From positions 24,718-88,717 of the forward strand of contig CACPLG010000003.1 of NCBI GenBank assembly GCA_902634775.1: a stretch of DNA of 64,000 nucleotides. Reading direction: 5' to 3'. This document shows positions 1-11,008 of this stretch, in pieces. The translations under genes and the position numbers were made by a program. Every line of letters begins with the position of its first letter. The stretch's first letter is position 1. The notes beneath the pieces were generated by a model that made no database searches, had not been told where the DNA came from, and was given only the letters and a program-made list of their open reading frames with translations. Source of the DNA: an uncultured Pelagibacteraceae bacterium (GTDB lineage: Bacteria; Pseudomonadota; Alphaproteobacteria; Pelagibacterales; Pelagibacteraceae).

Positions 1-423
1 AAAAAAATTAGAGTTGGAAGAGGTATTGGATCTGGTAAGGGAAAAACATCCGGAAGAGGTATTAAAGGTCAAAAATCAAGATCTGGTGTAGCAATTAAAA
101 GTTTTGAAGGTGGACAAATGCCTTTATATAGAAGATTACCTAAAAGAGGTTTTAATTCATTAAATAAAAATAAAATAGGCAAATTAAACTTAGGTGATTT
201 ACAACAGTTCATAGAGTCAAAAAGAATAAAATCCTCTGACAAAATAAATATAAAATATTTACAAAGTTCAAAAATTATAAAAAAAAAATATGAAAAAATA
301 AAGATTCTTGGCCAGGGTGAAATCAAAGATAAATTAAACTTAGAGGTTCATTTTTTATCTAATTCAGCAAAAGAAAAACTTTCGAAGAACGGCTCAACAA
401 TTAAAATTTTAGAGAGCAAATAA
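1..423 (+). CDS. rplO: 50S ribosomal protein L15, 5' end outside window
   Basis: Frame 1 is open from base 1 (KKIRVGRGIGSGKGKTSGRGIKGQKSRSG...), continuing into listed ORF 118..423; glycine-rich L15 N-terminus; lies before secY. Confidence 0.95.
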   Translation, partial: KKIRVGRGIGSGKGKTSGRGIKGQKSRSGVAIKSFEGGQMPLYRRLPKRGFNSLNKNKIGKLNLGDLQQFIESKRIKSSDKINIKYLQSSKIIKKKYEKIKILGQGEIKDKLNLEVHFLSNSAKEKLSKNGSTIKILESK

Positions 424-433
424 GTAAAATAAT

Positions 434-1714
434 ATGAGTACAATAACACAAAACAACGATTTAAGAAATCGTATAGTTTTTACTATATTCATTTTAGCAG
501 TTTACAGGTTTGGAACATTTGTTCCTTTACCTGGTATAGATCCGGATCAGTTGAAGATTATGATGGAAGGAAATCAAAAAGGTTTACTAGGAATGTTCAA
601 TGTTTTTGCGGGCGGTGCCGTTAGTCGTATGGCAATTTTTGCTTTAGGAATAATGCCTTACATTTCATCTTCAATTATTGTTCAATTGCTCACAGGAGTT
701 TCAGACTATTTTAAAAATCTAAAAAGCCAAGGGACAATTGGAAGACAAAAAATTACACAAATTACGAGATACGGAACAGTTCTTTTAGCAACAATTCAAG
801 GTTATGGTTTGTCAGTTGGATTGGAGTCATCAGAAAATTTAGTCATTAATCCTGGTTTATTTTTCAAAGTTACAACTGTTACAACTATCGTAGCTGGCAC
901 TATTTTTTTAATGTGGTTAGGTGAACAAATTACTCAAAGAGGAATAGGAAATGGAATTTCATTAATAATCTTTTCTGGTATTGTCGCAGAAATACCTAGG
1001 GCATTAGTTACAACTTTCGAGTTAGGTAGAACAGGCGCCATATCATCAATAATGATAATTTTTATTTTCATCCTGTTAATAGCTACCATAATGTTCATTG
1101 TTTTTATGGAAAGAGCTTTAAGGAAAATATTAATAAATTATCCCAAGAGACAAATGGGCAATAAGATGTATGGAGGAGATTCCTCTCATCTTCCTTTAAA
1201 AATAAATACAGCAGGAGTGATACCAGCAATATTTGCTTCAGCTATATTGCTGTTACCTGCCACACTTACAAATTTTAATATTACTGAGAATGACAATGTA
1301 TCAACTTTTTTATCTTTCTTCTCACAAGGTCAGCCTCTGTATATGATTTTATATGCCTCTGGAATAATATTTTTCACTTTCTTTTACACTTCACTTGTAT
1401 TCAATCCAGATGAAACTGCTGAGAATTTAAGAAAATATGGTGGTTTTGTTCCAGGGATTAGACCAGGAGAAAGTACTGCAAGATACATAGAAGAAATTCT
1501 AACAAGACTTACAACTATTGGGGCATTATATTTAACATTAGTCTGTTTAATGCCAGAATTTTTAATAGCAAACTATCCCATACCTTTTTATTTAGGTGGT
1601 GCTTCAGTCTTAATTGTCGTAGTCGTAGCAATTGATACGGTAACCCAAATCCAGACTAGATTAATGAGTGCACAATACGAACAACTTATTAAAAAAACTA
1701 AATTTGGAAGATAG
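434..1714 (+). CDS. secY: Protein translocase subunit SecY
   Basis: Multi-TM protein with SecY motifs (RIVFTIFILAVYRFGTFVPLPGID; GGFVPGIRPGE). Confidence 0.97.
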   Translation: MSTITQNNDLRNRIVFTIFILAVYRFGTFVPLPGIDPDQLKIMMEGNQKGLLGMFNVFAGGAVSRMAIFALGIMPYISSSIIVQLLTGVSDYFKNLKSQGTIGRQKITQITRYGTVLLATIQGYGLSVGLESSENLVINPGLFFKVTTVTTIVAGTIFLMWLGEQITQRGIGNGISLIIFSGIVAEIPRALVTTFELGRTGAISSIMIIFIFILLIATIMFIVFMERALRKILINYPKRQMGNKMYGGDSSHLPLKINTAGVIPAIFASAILLLPATLTNFNITENDNVSTFLSFFSQGQPLYMILYASGIIFFTFFYTSLVFNPDETAENLRKYGGFVPGIRPGESTARYIEEILTRLTTIGALYLTLVCLMPEFLIANYPIPFYLGGASVLIVVVVAIDTVTQIQTRLMSAQYEQLIKKTKFGR

Positions 1715-1716
1715 TA

Positions 1717-2280
1717 GTGAATATAATCTTATTTGGTCCTCCAGGCGCAGGTAAAGGTACTCAAGCAAAATTTCTTGTCAAAATATTAGATAATTTTCAA
1801 ATTTCAACAGGAGATATGTTAAGGGATGAAATCAAAAAAGATACAGAAATTGGTAAGAAAATTATAAGTTATATGAATGAAGGAAAATTTGTTGACGATA
1901 AAATTGTTAATAGTCTTATGAAAAAAGTAGTTTTCGATAACTCAAAAAAAAGTAAATTAATTTTTGATGGTTATCCTAGAACTATTGAACAAGCAAAAAA
2001 TTTAGATTTATTATTAACAGAGTCTAAACAACAAATTGATTTTATTTTTTTTTTAAACGTGAATAAAGAAACTATAATTAAAAGAATTGAAAAAAGAAAA
2101 GTTGAGGAAAAAAGAGGTGATGATGATCTAGACACAATTCTTAAAAGATATGACACTTATTTAAAAACAACCTCCCCAGTATTAGATTATTATTCATCTA
2201 AACAAAACTTTTATAAGCTTGATGGAAACCTAGAAATTGATCAAATAAACAAGCAAATCAAGGGCTTTTTAAAGTTATAA
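1717..2280 (+). CDS. adk: Adenylate kinase (short, LID-less type), GTG start
   Basis: GPPGAGKGTQ P-loop, DGYPRT motif; follows secY. Confidence 0.96.
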   Translation: MNIILFGPPGAGKGTQAKFLVKILDNFQISTGDMLRDEIKKDTEIGKKIISYMNEGKFVDDKIVNSLMKKVVFDNSKKSKLIFDGYPRTIEQAKNLDLLLTESKQQIDFIFFLNVNKETIIKRIEKRKVEEKRGDDDLDTILKRYDTYLKTTSPVLDYYSSKQNFYKLDGNLEIDQINKQIKGFLKL

Positions 2281-2284
2281 AAAG

Positions 2285-2312
2285 TTGACTTTAAATTTTC
2301 ATCTTATATAAA
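2285..2312 (+). promoter_or_regulatory. Putative sigma70-type promoter for rpsM-rpsK-rpoA-rplQ
   Basis: TTGACT (2285-2290), 16-nt spacer, TATAAA (2307-2312), upstream of the rpsM ATG at 2335. Confidence 0.5.
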
Positions 2313-2334
2313 AGGCTAAATTTTATCTCAAATT

Positions 2335-2718
2335 ATGGCTCGAATTGCAGGTGTAAATATCCCACAGAATAAAATCGTCCAAATAGGACTTACATATATT
2401 TATGGTATCGGTAATAAGTTTTCTAAACAAATCTGTAAGGAATTAGAAATACCAAAATCAAAAAGAGTGAATGAACTAACCGACGACCAAATTCTAAAAA
2501 TTAGAGAGTATATCGATCAGCATTTTTCAGTTGAAGGAGATTTGAGAAGAGAAAATTCAATGAGCATAAAAAGATTAATTGATCTCGCTTGTTACAGAGG
2601 TTTTCGACATAAAAAAAAATTACCTGTAAGAGGACAAAGGACTAGATGTAATGCAAGAACAAGAAAAGGTAAGGCAATTGCTATAGCAGGTAAAAAATTA
2701 ACACCATTAAAGAAATAG
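2335..2718 (+). CDS. rpsM: 30S ribosomal protein S13
   Basis: [13 protein letters not shown]...[14 protein letters not shown]. Confidence 0.97.
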   Translation: MARIAGVNIPQNKIVQIGLTYIYGIGNKFSKQICKELEIPKSKRVNELTDDQILKIREYIDQHFSVEGDLRRENSMSIKRLIDLACYRGFRHKKKLPVRGQRTRCNARTRKGKAIAIAGKKLTPLKK

Positions 2719-2724
2719 TTTAAA

Positions 2725-3171
2725 ATGGCTGACAAGAAAAAAGTAGAAAAAAAAGTTGACGAAAAATCAGATGTAAAATCGGTAAAAAAAAGTTCTTATT
2801 CTAAAAAGAAAAAAGTTAAAAAGAATATTGTAAATGGTATAGCCTATGTTCAGTCAACATTTAATAATACAATTGTATCAATAGCTGATACTCAAGGTAA
2901 CGTTGTATCCTGGGCGTCTGCTGGACAAAAAGGTTTTAAAGGTTCTAGAAAATCAACACCCTATGCAGCACAGATAGCAGCTGATTCAGCCGCATCGAAA
3001 GCTTTAGAATACGGTATGAAAACTTTAACTGTTGAAATCAAAGGACCAGGTTCAGGAAGAGAAACTGCTTTGCGTGCATTGCAAGCAAGAGGTTTTAAAA
3101 TTTTGTCAATCAAAGACACAACACCAATGCCTCATAATGGAACAAGACCACCAAAGAAAAGGAGAGTTTAA
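2725..3171 (+). CDS. rpsK: 30S ribosomal protein S11
   Basis: C-terminal S11 domain ([38 protein letters not shown]) with Lys-rich N-terminal extension. Confidence 0.97.
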   Translation: MADKKKVEKKVDEKSDVKSVKKSSYSKKKKVKKNIVNGIAYVQSTFNNTIVSIADTQGNVVSWASAGQKGFKGSRKSTPYAAQIAADSAASKALEYGMKTLTVEIKGPGSGRETALRALQARGFKILSIKDTTPMPHNGTRPPKKRRV

Positions 3172-4199
3172 TGGAAACGGCTAATGTAAATTTAAAAAAT
3201 TGGAAATCATTAATTAAACCGGGAAAGTTAGATATTAATTTAAATGATGATAAATCATATGCTAAAATTGTAGCTGAACCACTTGAAAAAGGTTATGGTT
3301 TAACTTTAGGAAACTCACTAAGAAGAATTTTATTGTCTTCAATTAGAGGTACTGCTGTGACAGCAATTCAAATTGATGGAGTACTTCATGAATTTACTTC
3401 TATTAAAGGTGTTAGAGAAGATGTGACTGATATTGTTCTTAATGTTAAATCTTTAGCATTAAAAAGTACCTCTGAGGGTCCAAAAAAATTAATATTAGAT
3501 GCAAAAGGCCCGGGAGTAATTAAAGCATCTGATATAACAAAAATTAATGAAATAGAAATTTTAAATCCGGACTTGGTAATTTGTAATTTAGATGAAAATA
3601 CAAATTTTCATATGGAGATGACGATAGGTAATGGAAAAGGTTATGTCCCCGCAGAACTTAATAAACCAGATGAACCACCTTTAGGCCTTATACCTATTGA
3701 CTCACTTTTTAGTCCAGTTAAAAAAGTTTCTTATTCTGTGAGCACTGCTCGTGAAGGTAAAGCTTTGGATTATGACAAACTAACAATGGAAATAGAAACC
3801 AATGGTTCTATCTCTGCAGAGGATGCGTTAGCGTACTCAGCTAGGATTTTTCAAGATCAATTAGGAATGTTTGTTAATTTTGATGAACCACAAGAAGTTA
3901 CTATAACTGAAAAACCGAGTGAACCAGAATTCAACAAAAACTTATTGAGAAAAGTTGATGAATTAGAGCTTTCTGTAAGGTCTATGAACTGTCTTAAAAA
4001 TGATAATATTATTTATATTGGTGATTTAGTTCAAAAGTCAGAAGGTGAAATGTTAAGAACACCAAATTTTGGAAGAAAATCTCTTAATGAAATAAAAGAA
4101 GTTTTAAACGGTATGTCATTATATCTAGGTATGGAAATACCTAATTGGCCTCCAGACAATATAGCAGAATTATCTAAAAAGTTTGAGGAAAGTTTTTAA
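3171..4199 (+). CDS. rpoA: RNA polymerase alpha subunit
   Basis: [17 protein letters not shown]; alpha-CTD; overlaps rpsK by 1 nt. Confidence 0.98.
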   Translation: METANVNLKNWKSLIKPGKLDINLNDDKSYAKIVAEPLEKGYGLTLGNSLRRILLSSIRGTAVTAIQIDGVLHEFTSIKGVREDVTDIVLNVKSLALKSTSEGPKKLILDAKGPGVIKASDITKINEIEILNPDLVICNLDENTNFHMEMTIGNGKGYVPAELNKPDEPPLGLIPIDSLFSPVKKVSYSVSTAREGKALDYDKLTMEIETNGSISAEDALAYSARIFQDQLGMFVNFDEPQEVTITEKPSEPEFNKNLLRKVDELELSVRSMNCLKNDNIIYIGDLVQKSEGEMLRTPNFGRKSLNEIKEVLNGMSLYLGMEIPNWPPDNIAELSKKFEESF

Positions 4200-4201
4200 T
4201 A

Positions 4202-4642
4202 ATGAGACATAGATTTGGTTATAAAAAACTTAATAGAACTTCTGAGCATAGAAAAGCCTTAATTAAAAATATGCTAAATAATTTGATTAAATACGAGCAA
4301 ATAATTACTACCTTACCTAAAGCAAAAGTACTAAAGCCACAAGCTGATAAAATTATAACCTTAGGCAAGAAAAAAAATCTTCAAAATACTAAGAGATTAG
4401 TATCTAAACTTCAGGATAAAACTAATGCAAATAAAGTTATAAAAACTTTATCTAAAAGATATGAAAAAAGATCTGGAGGATACACTAGAATTGTAAAAGC
4501 TGGATTTAGATATGGTGATAATGCGCCATTAGCTGTTATAGAATTTGTAGATAGAGACGTTGAAGCAAAAAGAAAATTTAAGAAAAAGAAATCACAAGAT
4601 AAACCTGCCAAGACAGAGGAAAAAAAATCAGCTACAGCATAA
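4202..4642 (+). CDS. rplQ: 50S ribosomal protein L17
   Basis: MRHRFGYKKLNRTSEHRKALIKNML. Confidence 0.97.
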   Translation: MRHRFGYKKLNRTSEHRKALIKNMLNNLIKYEQIITTLPKAKVLKPQADKIITLGKKKNLQNTKRLVSKLQDKTNANKVIKTLSKRYEKRSGGYTRIVKAGFRYGDNAPLAVIEFVDRDVEAKRKFKKKKSQDKPAKTEEKKSATA

Positions 4643-4649
4643 TTAGATA

Positions 4650-5567
4650 ATGAATAAGTCCTACATTATTAAGGAAATTTATTCAGGTATGCGTATTGAT
4701 AGATGGATAAAAAATAACATAGCTGCTCTACCACAATCATTAATCGAAAGATCTTTAAGAAAAGGTAAAATTAAAGTTAATATTAAAAAAGTAAATAGTT
4801 CCTATAAATTAAAAACTGGAGATAAAATTAAGTTTTTTAATTTCACATTTGAAGTTAACAAAAGTAAGGAAACATACAAAAAATTTTCTCCATCTTCTAA
4901 ACTTTTAAAAATTCATGAGAATAGAATATTGGAGAATAATGATGACTTTATCGTAATAGACAAAAGTCCAGGTGTGCCAGTTCAAGGTGGAACAAAATCT
5001 AAAAAAAACTTAATTGATATACTTGCATCTAGTGAATTCTTTAAAGATACAAAGCCATTCCCAGTTCATAGATTAGATAAGGAAACATCAGGTATAATGA
5101 TAATTTCTAAAAATCATAATTCAGCAAGATTATTAACTACCTTATTTAGATTGAGAAAAATTCATAAAACTTATTTAGCTGTATGTCACGGTCAGATAAG
5201 TAAAAAAAAGGGCGAATTAAAAAATGAACTTATAACATTTGAAAATGATAAAAAAAAAATTGAGAAAGCAATAACTTACTATAAAGTACTTTCTGAATCA
5301 AACACAACTTCATTTCTTGAGCTTAAGCCAGTAACAGGAAGAAAACACCAGTTAAGAAAACAGCTAGCTTTAATTAATAATCCAATTGTAGGAGATAAAA
5401 AATATATTTTATCAAATAAAAAAATTAAAAGTGATAAAGAACTTATGTTGCATGCTTACTCTTTGAAATTTTATATTAATAATAAAAAATTCTTTTATAA
5501 AGCAAATCCACCCGTAGCATTTAACAAGTATTTAAATAAAAAAAAACTTAATATTTTAAATTCTTAA
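4650..5567 (+). CDS. rluC: Ribosomal large subunit pseudouridine synthase, RluC/RluD family
   Basis: S4-like N-terminus and HRLDKETSGIMIISK catalytic motif. Confidence 0.9.
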   Translation: MNKSYIIKEIYSGMRIDRWIKNNIAALPQSLIERSLRKGKIKVNIKKVNSSYKLKTGDKIKFFNFTFEVNKSKETYKKFSPSSKLLKIHENRILENNDDFIVIDKSPGVPVQGGTKSKKNLIDILASSEFFKDTKPFPVHRLDKETSGIMIISKNHNSARLLTTLFRLRKIHKTYLAVCHGQISKKKGELKNELITFENDKKKIEKAITYYKVLSESNTTSFLELKPVTGRKHQLRKQLALINNPIVGDKKYILSNKKIKSDKELMLHAYSLKFYINNKKFFYKANPPVAFNKYLNKKKLNILNS

Positions 5568-6162
5568 TAAGATTTTCTCTGAGTCTATTAATTATTTTAT
5601 CTTTTGAGACTTTTTTAAAATCATAAATCTTGGAAATACCTTTATCAGAAATGCCACATGGAACTATCTTTTTATAATTATCCAAATTGTTAGATAGATT
5701 TAACGAAAATCCATGAAACGCAATCCATTTTTTTATACGAAAACCTATTGCTGCAATTTTTTTTTCTTTTTTTTTATCCAAAACCCAAATACCTATATTT
5801 TTTCTATCACTGAAAGATCTAATTTTAAAATCTTTTAAAGTTTGAATAATAGAATTTTCAATTACTGTTATAAATTTTCTTATGTCTTTTTTTCTCTTAG
5901 AGATATCTATCACAAAGTAGCAGATCAATTGTCCCGGACCGTGCCATGTTATTTTGCCGCCTCTATTAGTTTTAACTATTTTTACATTTTTATCTAAAAC
6001 ATCTTTTTGGTTAAAGTTTACACCACATGTATAAACAGATTTGTGTTCTAAAAACCAAATTAATTCTTCATTTCTTTTCTGAGAAACTTGATGAACCCTT
6101 TCATCGAGATATTCAATAGCTTCTTCATATTTTACTGGTTTTTTTGATATTTTGATCTCCAT
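5548..6162 (-). CDS. lipB: Octanoyltransferase LipB
   Basis: RGGKITWHGPGQLICYFVIDI motif; convergent 20-nt overlap with rluC. Confidence 0.93.
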   Translation of the reverse strand: MEIKISKKPVKYEEAIEYLDERVHQVSQKRNEELIWFLEHKSVYTCGVNFNQKDVLDKNVKIVKTNRGGKITWHGPGQLICYFVIDISKRKKDIRKFITVIENSIIQTLKDFKIRSFSDRKNIGIWVLDKKKEKKIAAIGFRIKKWIAFHGFSLNLSNNLDNYKKIVPCGISDKGISKIYDFKKVSKDKIINRLRENLIKNLKY

Positions 6163-6229
6163 AAGAATTTAAAAATTGTATTATATTTAATTTGTATTAA
6201 TAGTTCTAATAATTTTTATAGGATTTAAA

Positions 6230-7609
6230 ATGAGCAATTTGAAAAAAAAAATCGATAAAAAAGTAAACTTTGAATTTAATAAAGAATATATCAAAGTAAT
6301 TGAAGAAAAAATTCAAAAAAACGATGTAAATTTTATTACTAATTCTTTTAGAGAGATGCACCCAGCTGATGCAGCAGATATTATTGAACACCTAAGCCAA
6401 GACGATAGAGAAAATCTTATTAAATTGAATAATTTTAAATTAGATCCAGAATTATTCGTTGAATTAAATGAAAACATTCAATCTGAAATTATAAAATTAC
6501 TTTCTACCGCTTCTATAATATTTATTCTAAAAAACTTAGAGTCTGATGATGCTATAAAGATATTAGAAAATATTGAAGAAAAAAGTAAAAATGAAATTTT
6601 AAGTTCTTTACCGCCTAAAGATAGATTTGCCTTATTAGAAAGTTTAAGTTATCCCGAAGATTCTGCTGCACGTATTATGCAGAGAGAATTTACAGCTATT
6701 CCAAGCAATTGGTCTGTTGGACAAACAATTGATTATTTAAGAGAAAATAAAGATCTCCCTGAACAATTTTTAGAAATTTATATTATCGATAATGAATTTA
6801 AACCTCTTGGAACTGTCCCTTCGTCAAAAGTTTTAAGAACACCTCGTGAAAGTAAAATGGTTGAAATTATGCTTGAGTCTCAAGTTATTATTCCAGTTGA
6901 CATGGACAGAGAAGAAGTTGGAAGACTTTTCGAAAATTACAATCTTAATTCAGCAGCTGTAATTGATAAAACAAAAAAATTAGTTGGTATGATTACTAGT
7001 GATGACATATTAACTGTTCTTAAAGAAGAGGCAGAGGAAGATACTTTAAGATTAGCTGGTGTTGGTGATGAAGAAATTACTGATGGAGTGATTAAAAAAA
7101 CACAAAGACGATTTAATTGGCTCTTACTAAATCTTTTTACAGCCTTTTTAGCAACTTGGGTTATAAGTAAATTTGGTGCAACTATTGAACAAATGGTTGC
7201 TCTAGCCTTTTTAATGCCAATAGTGGCTTCAATGGGTGGTAATGCTGGAATGCAAACGCTGGCTGTAACTATACGTGGTATAGCTACTAATGATTTAACA
7301 AATAGCAACTTTTTAAAGATTGTTTTAAAAGAATTTAATATTGGAGTTCTAAATGGAATTATTTTTGCAATAATAAGTGCTTTAATAGTTCAACTTTGGT
7401 TTAAAGATTATGTTTTATCTATAATAATTTCTATCTCGATGATATTAAATATGATTGTTGCTGGCTTGTTTGGTATTTTAATTCCGGTAACATTAAAAAA
7501 ACTTAATATTGACCCAGCTATAGCATCAAGCGTGTTTGTAACAACTGTTACAGATGTGATTGGTTTTTTATCCTTTTTAGGTATTGGCGCATATTTCTTT
7601 TACGGTTAA
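6230..7609 (+). CDS. mgtE: Magnesium transporter MgtE
   Basis: MgtE N-domain, CBS domains and C-terminal TM region (MPIVASMGGNAGMQTLAVTIRG). Confidence 0.95.
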   Translation: MSNLKKKIDKKVNFEFNKEYIKVIEEKIQKNDVNFITNSFREMHPADAADIIEHLSQDDRENLIKLNNFKLDPELFVELNENIQSEIIKLLSTASIIFILKNLESDDAIKILENIEEKSKNEILSSLPPKDRFALLESLSYPEDSAARIMQREFTAIPSNWSVGQTIDYLRENKDLPEQFLEIYIIDNEFKPLGTVPSSKVLRTPRESKMVEIMLESQVIIPVDMDREEVGRLFENYNLNSAAVIDKTKKLVGMITSDDILTVLKEEAEEDTLRLAGVGDEEITDGVIKKTQRRFNWLLLNLFTAFLATWVISKFGATIEQMVALAFLMPIVASMGGNAGMQTLAVTIRGIATNDLTNSNFLKIVLKEFNIGVLNGIIFAIISALIVQLWFKDYVLSIIISISMILNMIVAGLFGILIPVTLKKLNIDPAIASSVFVTTVTDVIGFLSFLGIGAYFFYG

Positions 7610-8406
7610 AAATTATCAATTAATCTCACTTTCTTAATATAAAAACATACAAAGAGTTTTAAATTTTTTTTGTTAAAAACCGGACTAAGATTATTTTTGT
7701 TTCTCAATTCTAAATATTCAATTTTAATATTACTGTTACTTTTTATGCTTTGAAGTAAATAAGTTTTTTTAGTGTTTTTTTTTATATTTTTGAACACATC
7801 AATTATCTTTCTCGTAAATTTTTGCGCTATTATAATACTTTTGTTATCAAGTAATTTGTTTCTGGATGAGTAGGGTAGTGAACTATTTATTCTAATAGTT
7901 TTACATAACACAACTTTTGTTTTAAACCTTTTTTTTATAAAATTTTTGATCAAGAAATATTGTTGAAAATCTTTTTCCCCTAAAAAAATTTTTTTAACCT
8001 TAAGATCTTTTAAAAATATATTTATAACAGCCAAAACTCCCTCAAAATGTCCTGGCCGATATTTACCGCATAATACCTTGTATTTTTTGTTAATACTAAT
8101 TTTTTTTGGAGTCTTTTTTGAGTAGATTTCTTTTACGTTTGGTACCAGAACATAGTCTACTTTAAGCTTCTTTAAAATTTTTATGTCTTTATCTAATGTT
8201 CTTGGGTAATTTTTATAATCAGTCTTCCGGTTAAATTGTGACGGATTAATGAATATACTTACTAGGGTTTTGTCACATGTTTTTTGGCAATTCCTAACTA
8301 AACTAATATGTCCTTTATGTAAACTGCCCATTGTTGGGACAAATCCTATACTTGCCTTAAAATTAACTTCTTTATTCAGTTTTTTTATACTTTTAAAAAT
8401 AATCAT
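7606..8406 (-). CDS. panC: Pantoate--beta-alanine ligase
   Basis: VPTMGSLHKGHISLVR and INPSQFN motifs. Confidence 0.93.
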   Translation of the reverse strand: MIIFKSIKKLNKEVNFKASIGFVPTMGSLHKGHISLVRNCQKTCDKTLVSIFINPSQFNRKTDYKNYPRTLDKDIKILKKLKVDYVLVPNVKEIYSKKTPKKISINKKYKVLCGKYRPGHFEGVLAVINIFLKDLKVKKIFLGEKDFQQYFLIKNFIKKRFKTKVVLCKTIRINSSLPYSSRNKLLDNKSIIIAQKFTRKIIDVFKNIKKNTKKTYLLQSIKSNSNIKIEYLELRNKNNLSPVFNKKNLKLFVCFYIKKVRLIDNF

Positions 8407-8435
8407 TTATGATAATTCAAATAGTATAAGATTTT

Positions 8436-9251
8436 ATGATTAAACAAGCAATAATACCATTAGCAGGTTTAGGTACAAGACTTTTACCATTAACAAGTGT
8501 TTTCGCAAAAGAATTATTACCTATTAATGGGAAACCCGGATTAGAATATATTTTGGATGAATGTGTTGAAGCGGGAATTGAAGAAATAATCTTCATTATT
8601 TCTAAAAAAAAGAAAATGATAAAAAATTATTTTTATAATGACAGTTTTTATAAAAAAATAATTAAGAAAAAAAAAGATCCAAGAATAATTAATGAATATA
8701 AAAAAATTTTAAAATATAAAAAAATAATTAAATTTGTGTATCAAAATAAACCCCTAGGTACTGGTGATGCGGTTCTTAGAACAGAAAAGCTAATTAAGGA
8801 TAAATATTTTTTAATGTTGTTACCAGATGATCTAATTATAAAAAAAAATTGCTCAAAAGATATGATAAAAATTTGTAAAAAACAAAAAACTTCAGTTATG
8901 GCAAGTATGAAAGTAAGTAAATCAAATGTAAGTAGGTGGGGTATTTTTTCTATAAATAGAAAAATTGATAAAAATAACTTTTTAATAAAAGATGTCATAG
9001 AAAAACCATCTATAATTTCAGCACCATCAAATAACGCGGTTATTGGAAGATATATTTTGCCTAAAAGTATATTTAAAAAATTAAAAAAGCAAAAACCTGG
9101 TAAAGGTGGTGAAATTCATATAACTGATTCTATTAGAGAGCTTATTAAAGATGGAAAAAAATTTATAGGACATAAGTTTTTAGGAAAGTATCTGGATTGT
9201 GGAAGTTTAAATGGTTATATTAAATCAGGAATTGAGATATCAAAATTATGA
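8436..9251 (+). CDS. galU: UTP--glucose-1-phosphate uridylyltransferase
   Basis: IIPLAGLGTRLLPLTSVFAKELLPI; PLGTGDAV. Confidence 0.93.
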   Translation: MIKQAIIPLAGLGTRLLPLTSVFAKELLPINGKPGLEYILDECVEAGIEEIIFIISKKKKMIKNYFYNDSFYKKIIKKKKDPRIINEYKKILKYKKIIKFVYQNKPLGTGDAVLRTEKLIKDKYFLMLLPDDLIIKKNCSKDMIKICKKQKTSVMASMKVSKSNVSRWGIFSINRKIDKNNFLIKDVIEKPSIISAPSNNAVIGRYILPKSIFKKLKKQKPGKGGEIHITDSIRELIKDGKKFIGHKFLGKYLDCGSLNGYIKSGIEISKL

Positions 9252-10546
9252 AACTTTGCATGATAGGTGCTGGATATGTTGGCTTGGTAAGTGGGGTATG
9301 TTTCTCTGATCTTGGTAACGTTGTTTATTGTGTTGATAATGATAAAAGAAAAATTGATCAATTAAATAATGGGAAAGTACCAATATATGAACCAGGTTTA
9401 GAAGAAATTTTAAAAAAAAATTTTAAACAAAAGAGGTTAATCTTTACAACTAACTTAGATAAAGCAATTTCAAACTCTGATATTGTTTTTATTTGTGTAG
9501 GCACCCCAACGAAAAAAGGTAGTAACTCCGCAGACCTTAAATATGTTTTTGAAGTCGCAAATCAACTAAAAAAACTGATAAAGACCTATAAAATTGTTAT
9601 TACAAAATCGACAGTTCCTGTTACGACAGGGGATAAAATTGAGAAAATTTTAATAAAACAAAAAAAGAAAAATTTAGTCGATATTGTTTCTAACCCTGAA
9701 TTTCTTAGAGAAGGTGAAGCTATAAGAGATTTTATTTATCCTGATAGAGTTGTTATTGGAACTGATAGCGAAAAAGCAAATCGTATTTTAAAATCTTTAT
9801 ACTTACCCATAATAAAAAAAACGAGTAGATTTTTTAGAACTTCAAGACGTGGCGCCGAGATGATTAAATATGCATCAAATGCATTCTTAGCTACAAAGAT
9901 TTCTTATATAAATGAAATTGCTAACTTATGTGAAAAAACTGGCGTAGATGTTAAAGAAATCTCAGTTGGAATGGGTTCTGACCAAAGAATCGGTGAGCGT
10001 TTTTTACGTGCTGGACCTGCGTATGGTGGATCTTGTTTTCCTAAAGATACAAAGGCTATTGTGGATACTGGAAGTAAATTTAAAACAAATCTATCAATAA
10101 TAAAATCTGTAATTAAATCTAATAATAATAGAAAAAAATTACTTACAATCAAAGCTGAAAAATTATTAAAAGGCACTTTAAAAAAAAAGAGTATAACCTT
10201 TCTAGGGGTTACATTTAAACCTAATACGGATGACATGAGAGAAGCCTGTAGTCTTGCAATGATACCTCATTTTAGTAAAAAAGTTTTAAAAGTTAAATAT
10301 TTTGATCCGACCGGCCCTAAAAAAGAATTTTCAAAACATAAAAATGTTGAATATTGTTCGAACATTGAGTTGGCATGTTTGAATTCTGATTTAATTATTC
10401 TACATACAGAGTGGAATGAATTTAAACTCTTGAATTTTAAAAAATTGGTAAGAAAAAAGAATTTTATTATTTACGATATGAGGAATTTGTATTCACCTAT
10501 TAATATGAAAAAAAATAAAATTAAATATTTTGGTGTTGGTAGATAA
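9248..10546 (+). CDS. ugd: UDP-glucose 6-dehydrogenase
   Basis: MKLCMIGAGYVGLVSGVCFSDLG; GPAYGGSCFPKDTKAI catalytic Cys motif. Confidence 0.94.
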   Translation: MKLCMIGAGYVGLVSGVCFSDLGNVVYCVDNDKRKIDQLNNGKVPIYEPGLEEILKKNFKQKRLIFTTNLDKAISNSDIVFICVGTPTKKGSNSADLKYVFEVANQLKKLIKTYKIVITKSTVPVTTGDKIEKILIKQKKKNLVDIVSNPEFLREGEAIRDFIYPDRVVIGTDSEKANRILKSLYLPIIKKTSRFFRTSRRGAEMIKYASNAFLATKISYINEIANLCEKTGVDVKEISVGMGSDQRIGERFLRAGPAYGGSCFPKDTKAIVDTGSKFKTNLSIIKSVIKSNNNRKKLLTIKAEKLLKGTLKKKSITFLGVTFKPNTDDMREACSLAMIPHFSKKVLKVKYFDPTGPKKEFSKHKNVEYCSNIELACLNSDLIILHTEWNEFKLLNFKKLVRKKNFIIYDMRNLYSPINMKKNKIKYFGVGR

Positions 10547-11008
10547 TTATTTTAATTCAAAGATTGCATCAACTTCTACCGAAACACCTAATGGTAAACT
10601 GATCGTGCTCACAGCAGCTCTAGTATGCATTCCGGCGTCCCCAAAAACTGAAGCTATTAGATCTGATGCACCATTTAATACTTTAGGTTGATCTATAAAT
10701 TCATCTGTTGAATTAACAAATCCCGTTAATTTTACGCACGATTTAACTTTTGATAAATCATTATTGCAAGCTTTTTTTACTTGCGCAATAATACTTAACG
10801 CACATCTTTTAGCTGCATTATAACCCGCATCTGTGTCTAAATCTTTGCCAACTTTCCCTTTTATTAACTGACCAGTTTCATCGATAGAAATTTGTCCGGA
10901 TATAAATAACATTTTTCCAGAAACTTTTGTTGCAACATAATTTCCAACAGGTGCTTTTGCTTCAGGAAGATTAATTTTTAAATCCTTTAATTTATCATCA
11001 TAATTCAT
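10547..11008 (-). CDS. RidA/YjgF/YER057c/UK114 family protein
   Basis: GNYVATKVSGKMLFISGQI; C-terminal HTRAAVSTISLPLGVSVEVDAIFE. Confidence 0.85.
   Translation of the reverse strand: MNYDDKLKDLKINLPEAKAPVGNYVATKVSGKMLFISGQISIDETGQLIKGKVGKDLDTDAGYNAAKRCALSIIAQVKKACNNDLSKVKSCVKLTGFVNSTDEFIDQPKVLNGASDLIASVFGDAGMHTRAAVSTISLPLGVSVEVDAIFELK

Noticed and set aside
6937-7308. 123-aa minus-strand ORF
   Set aside because: Antisense to mgtE transmembrane region
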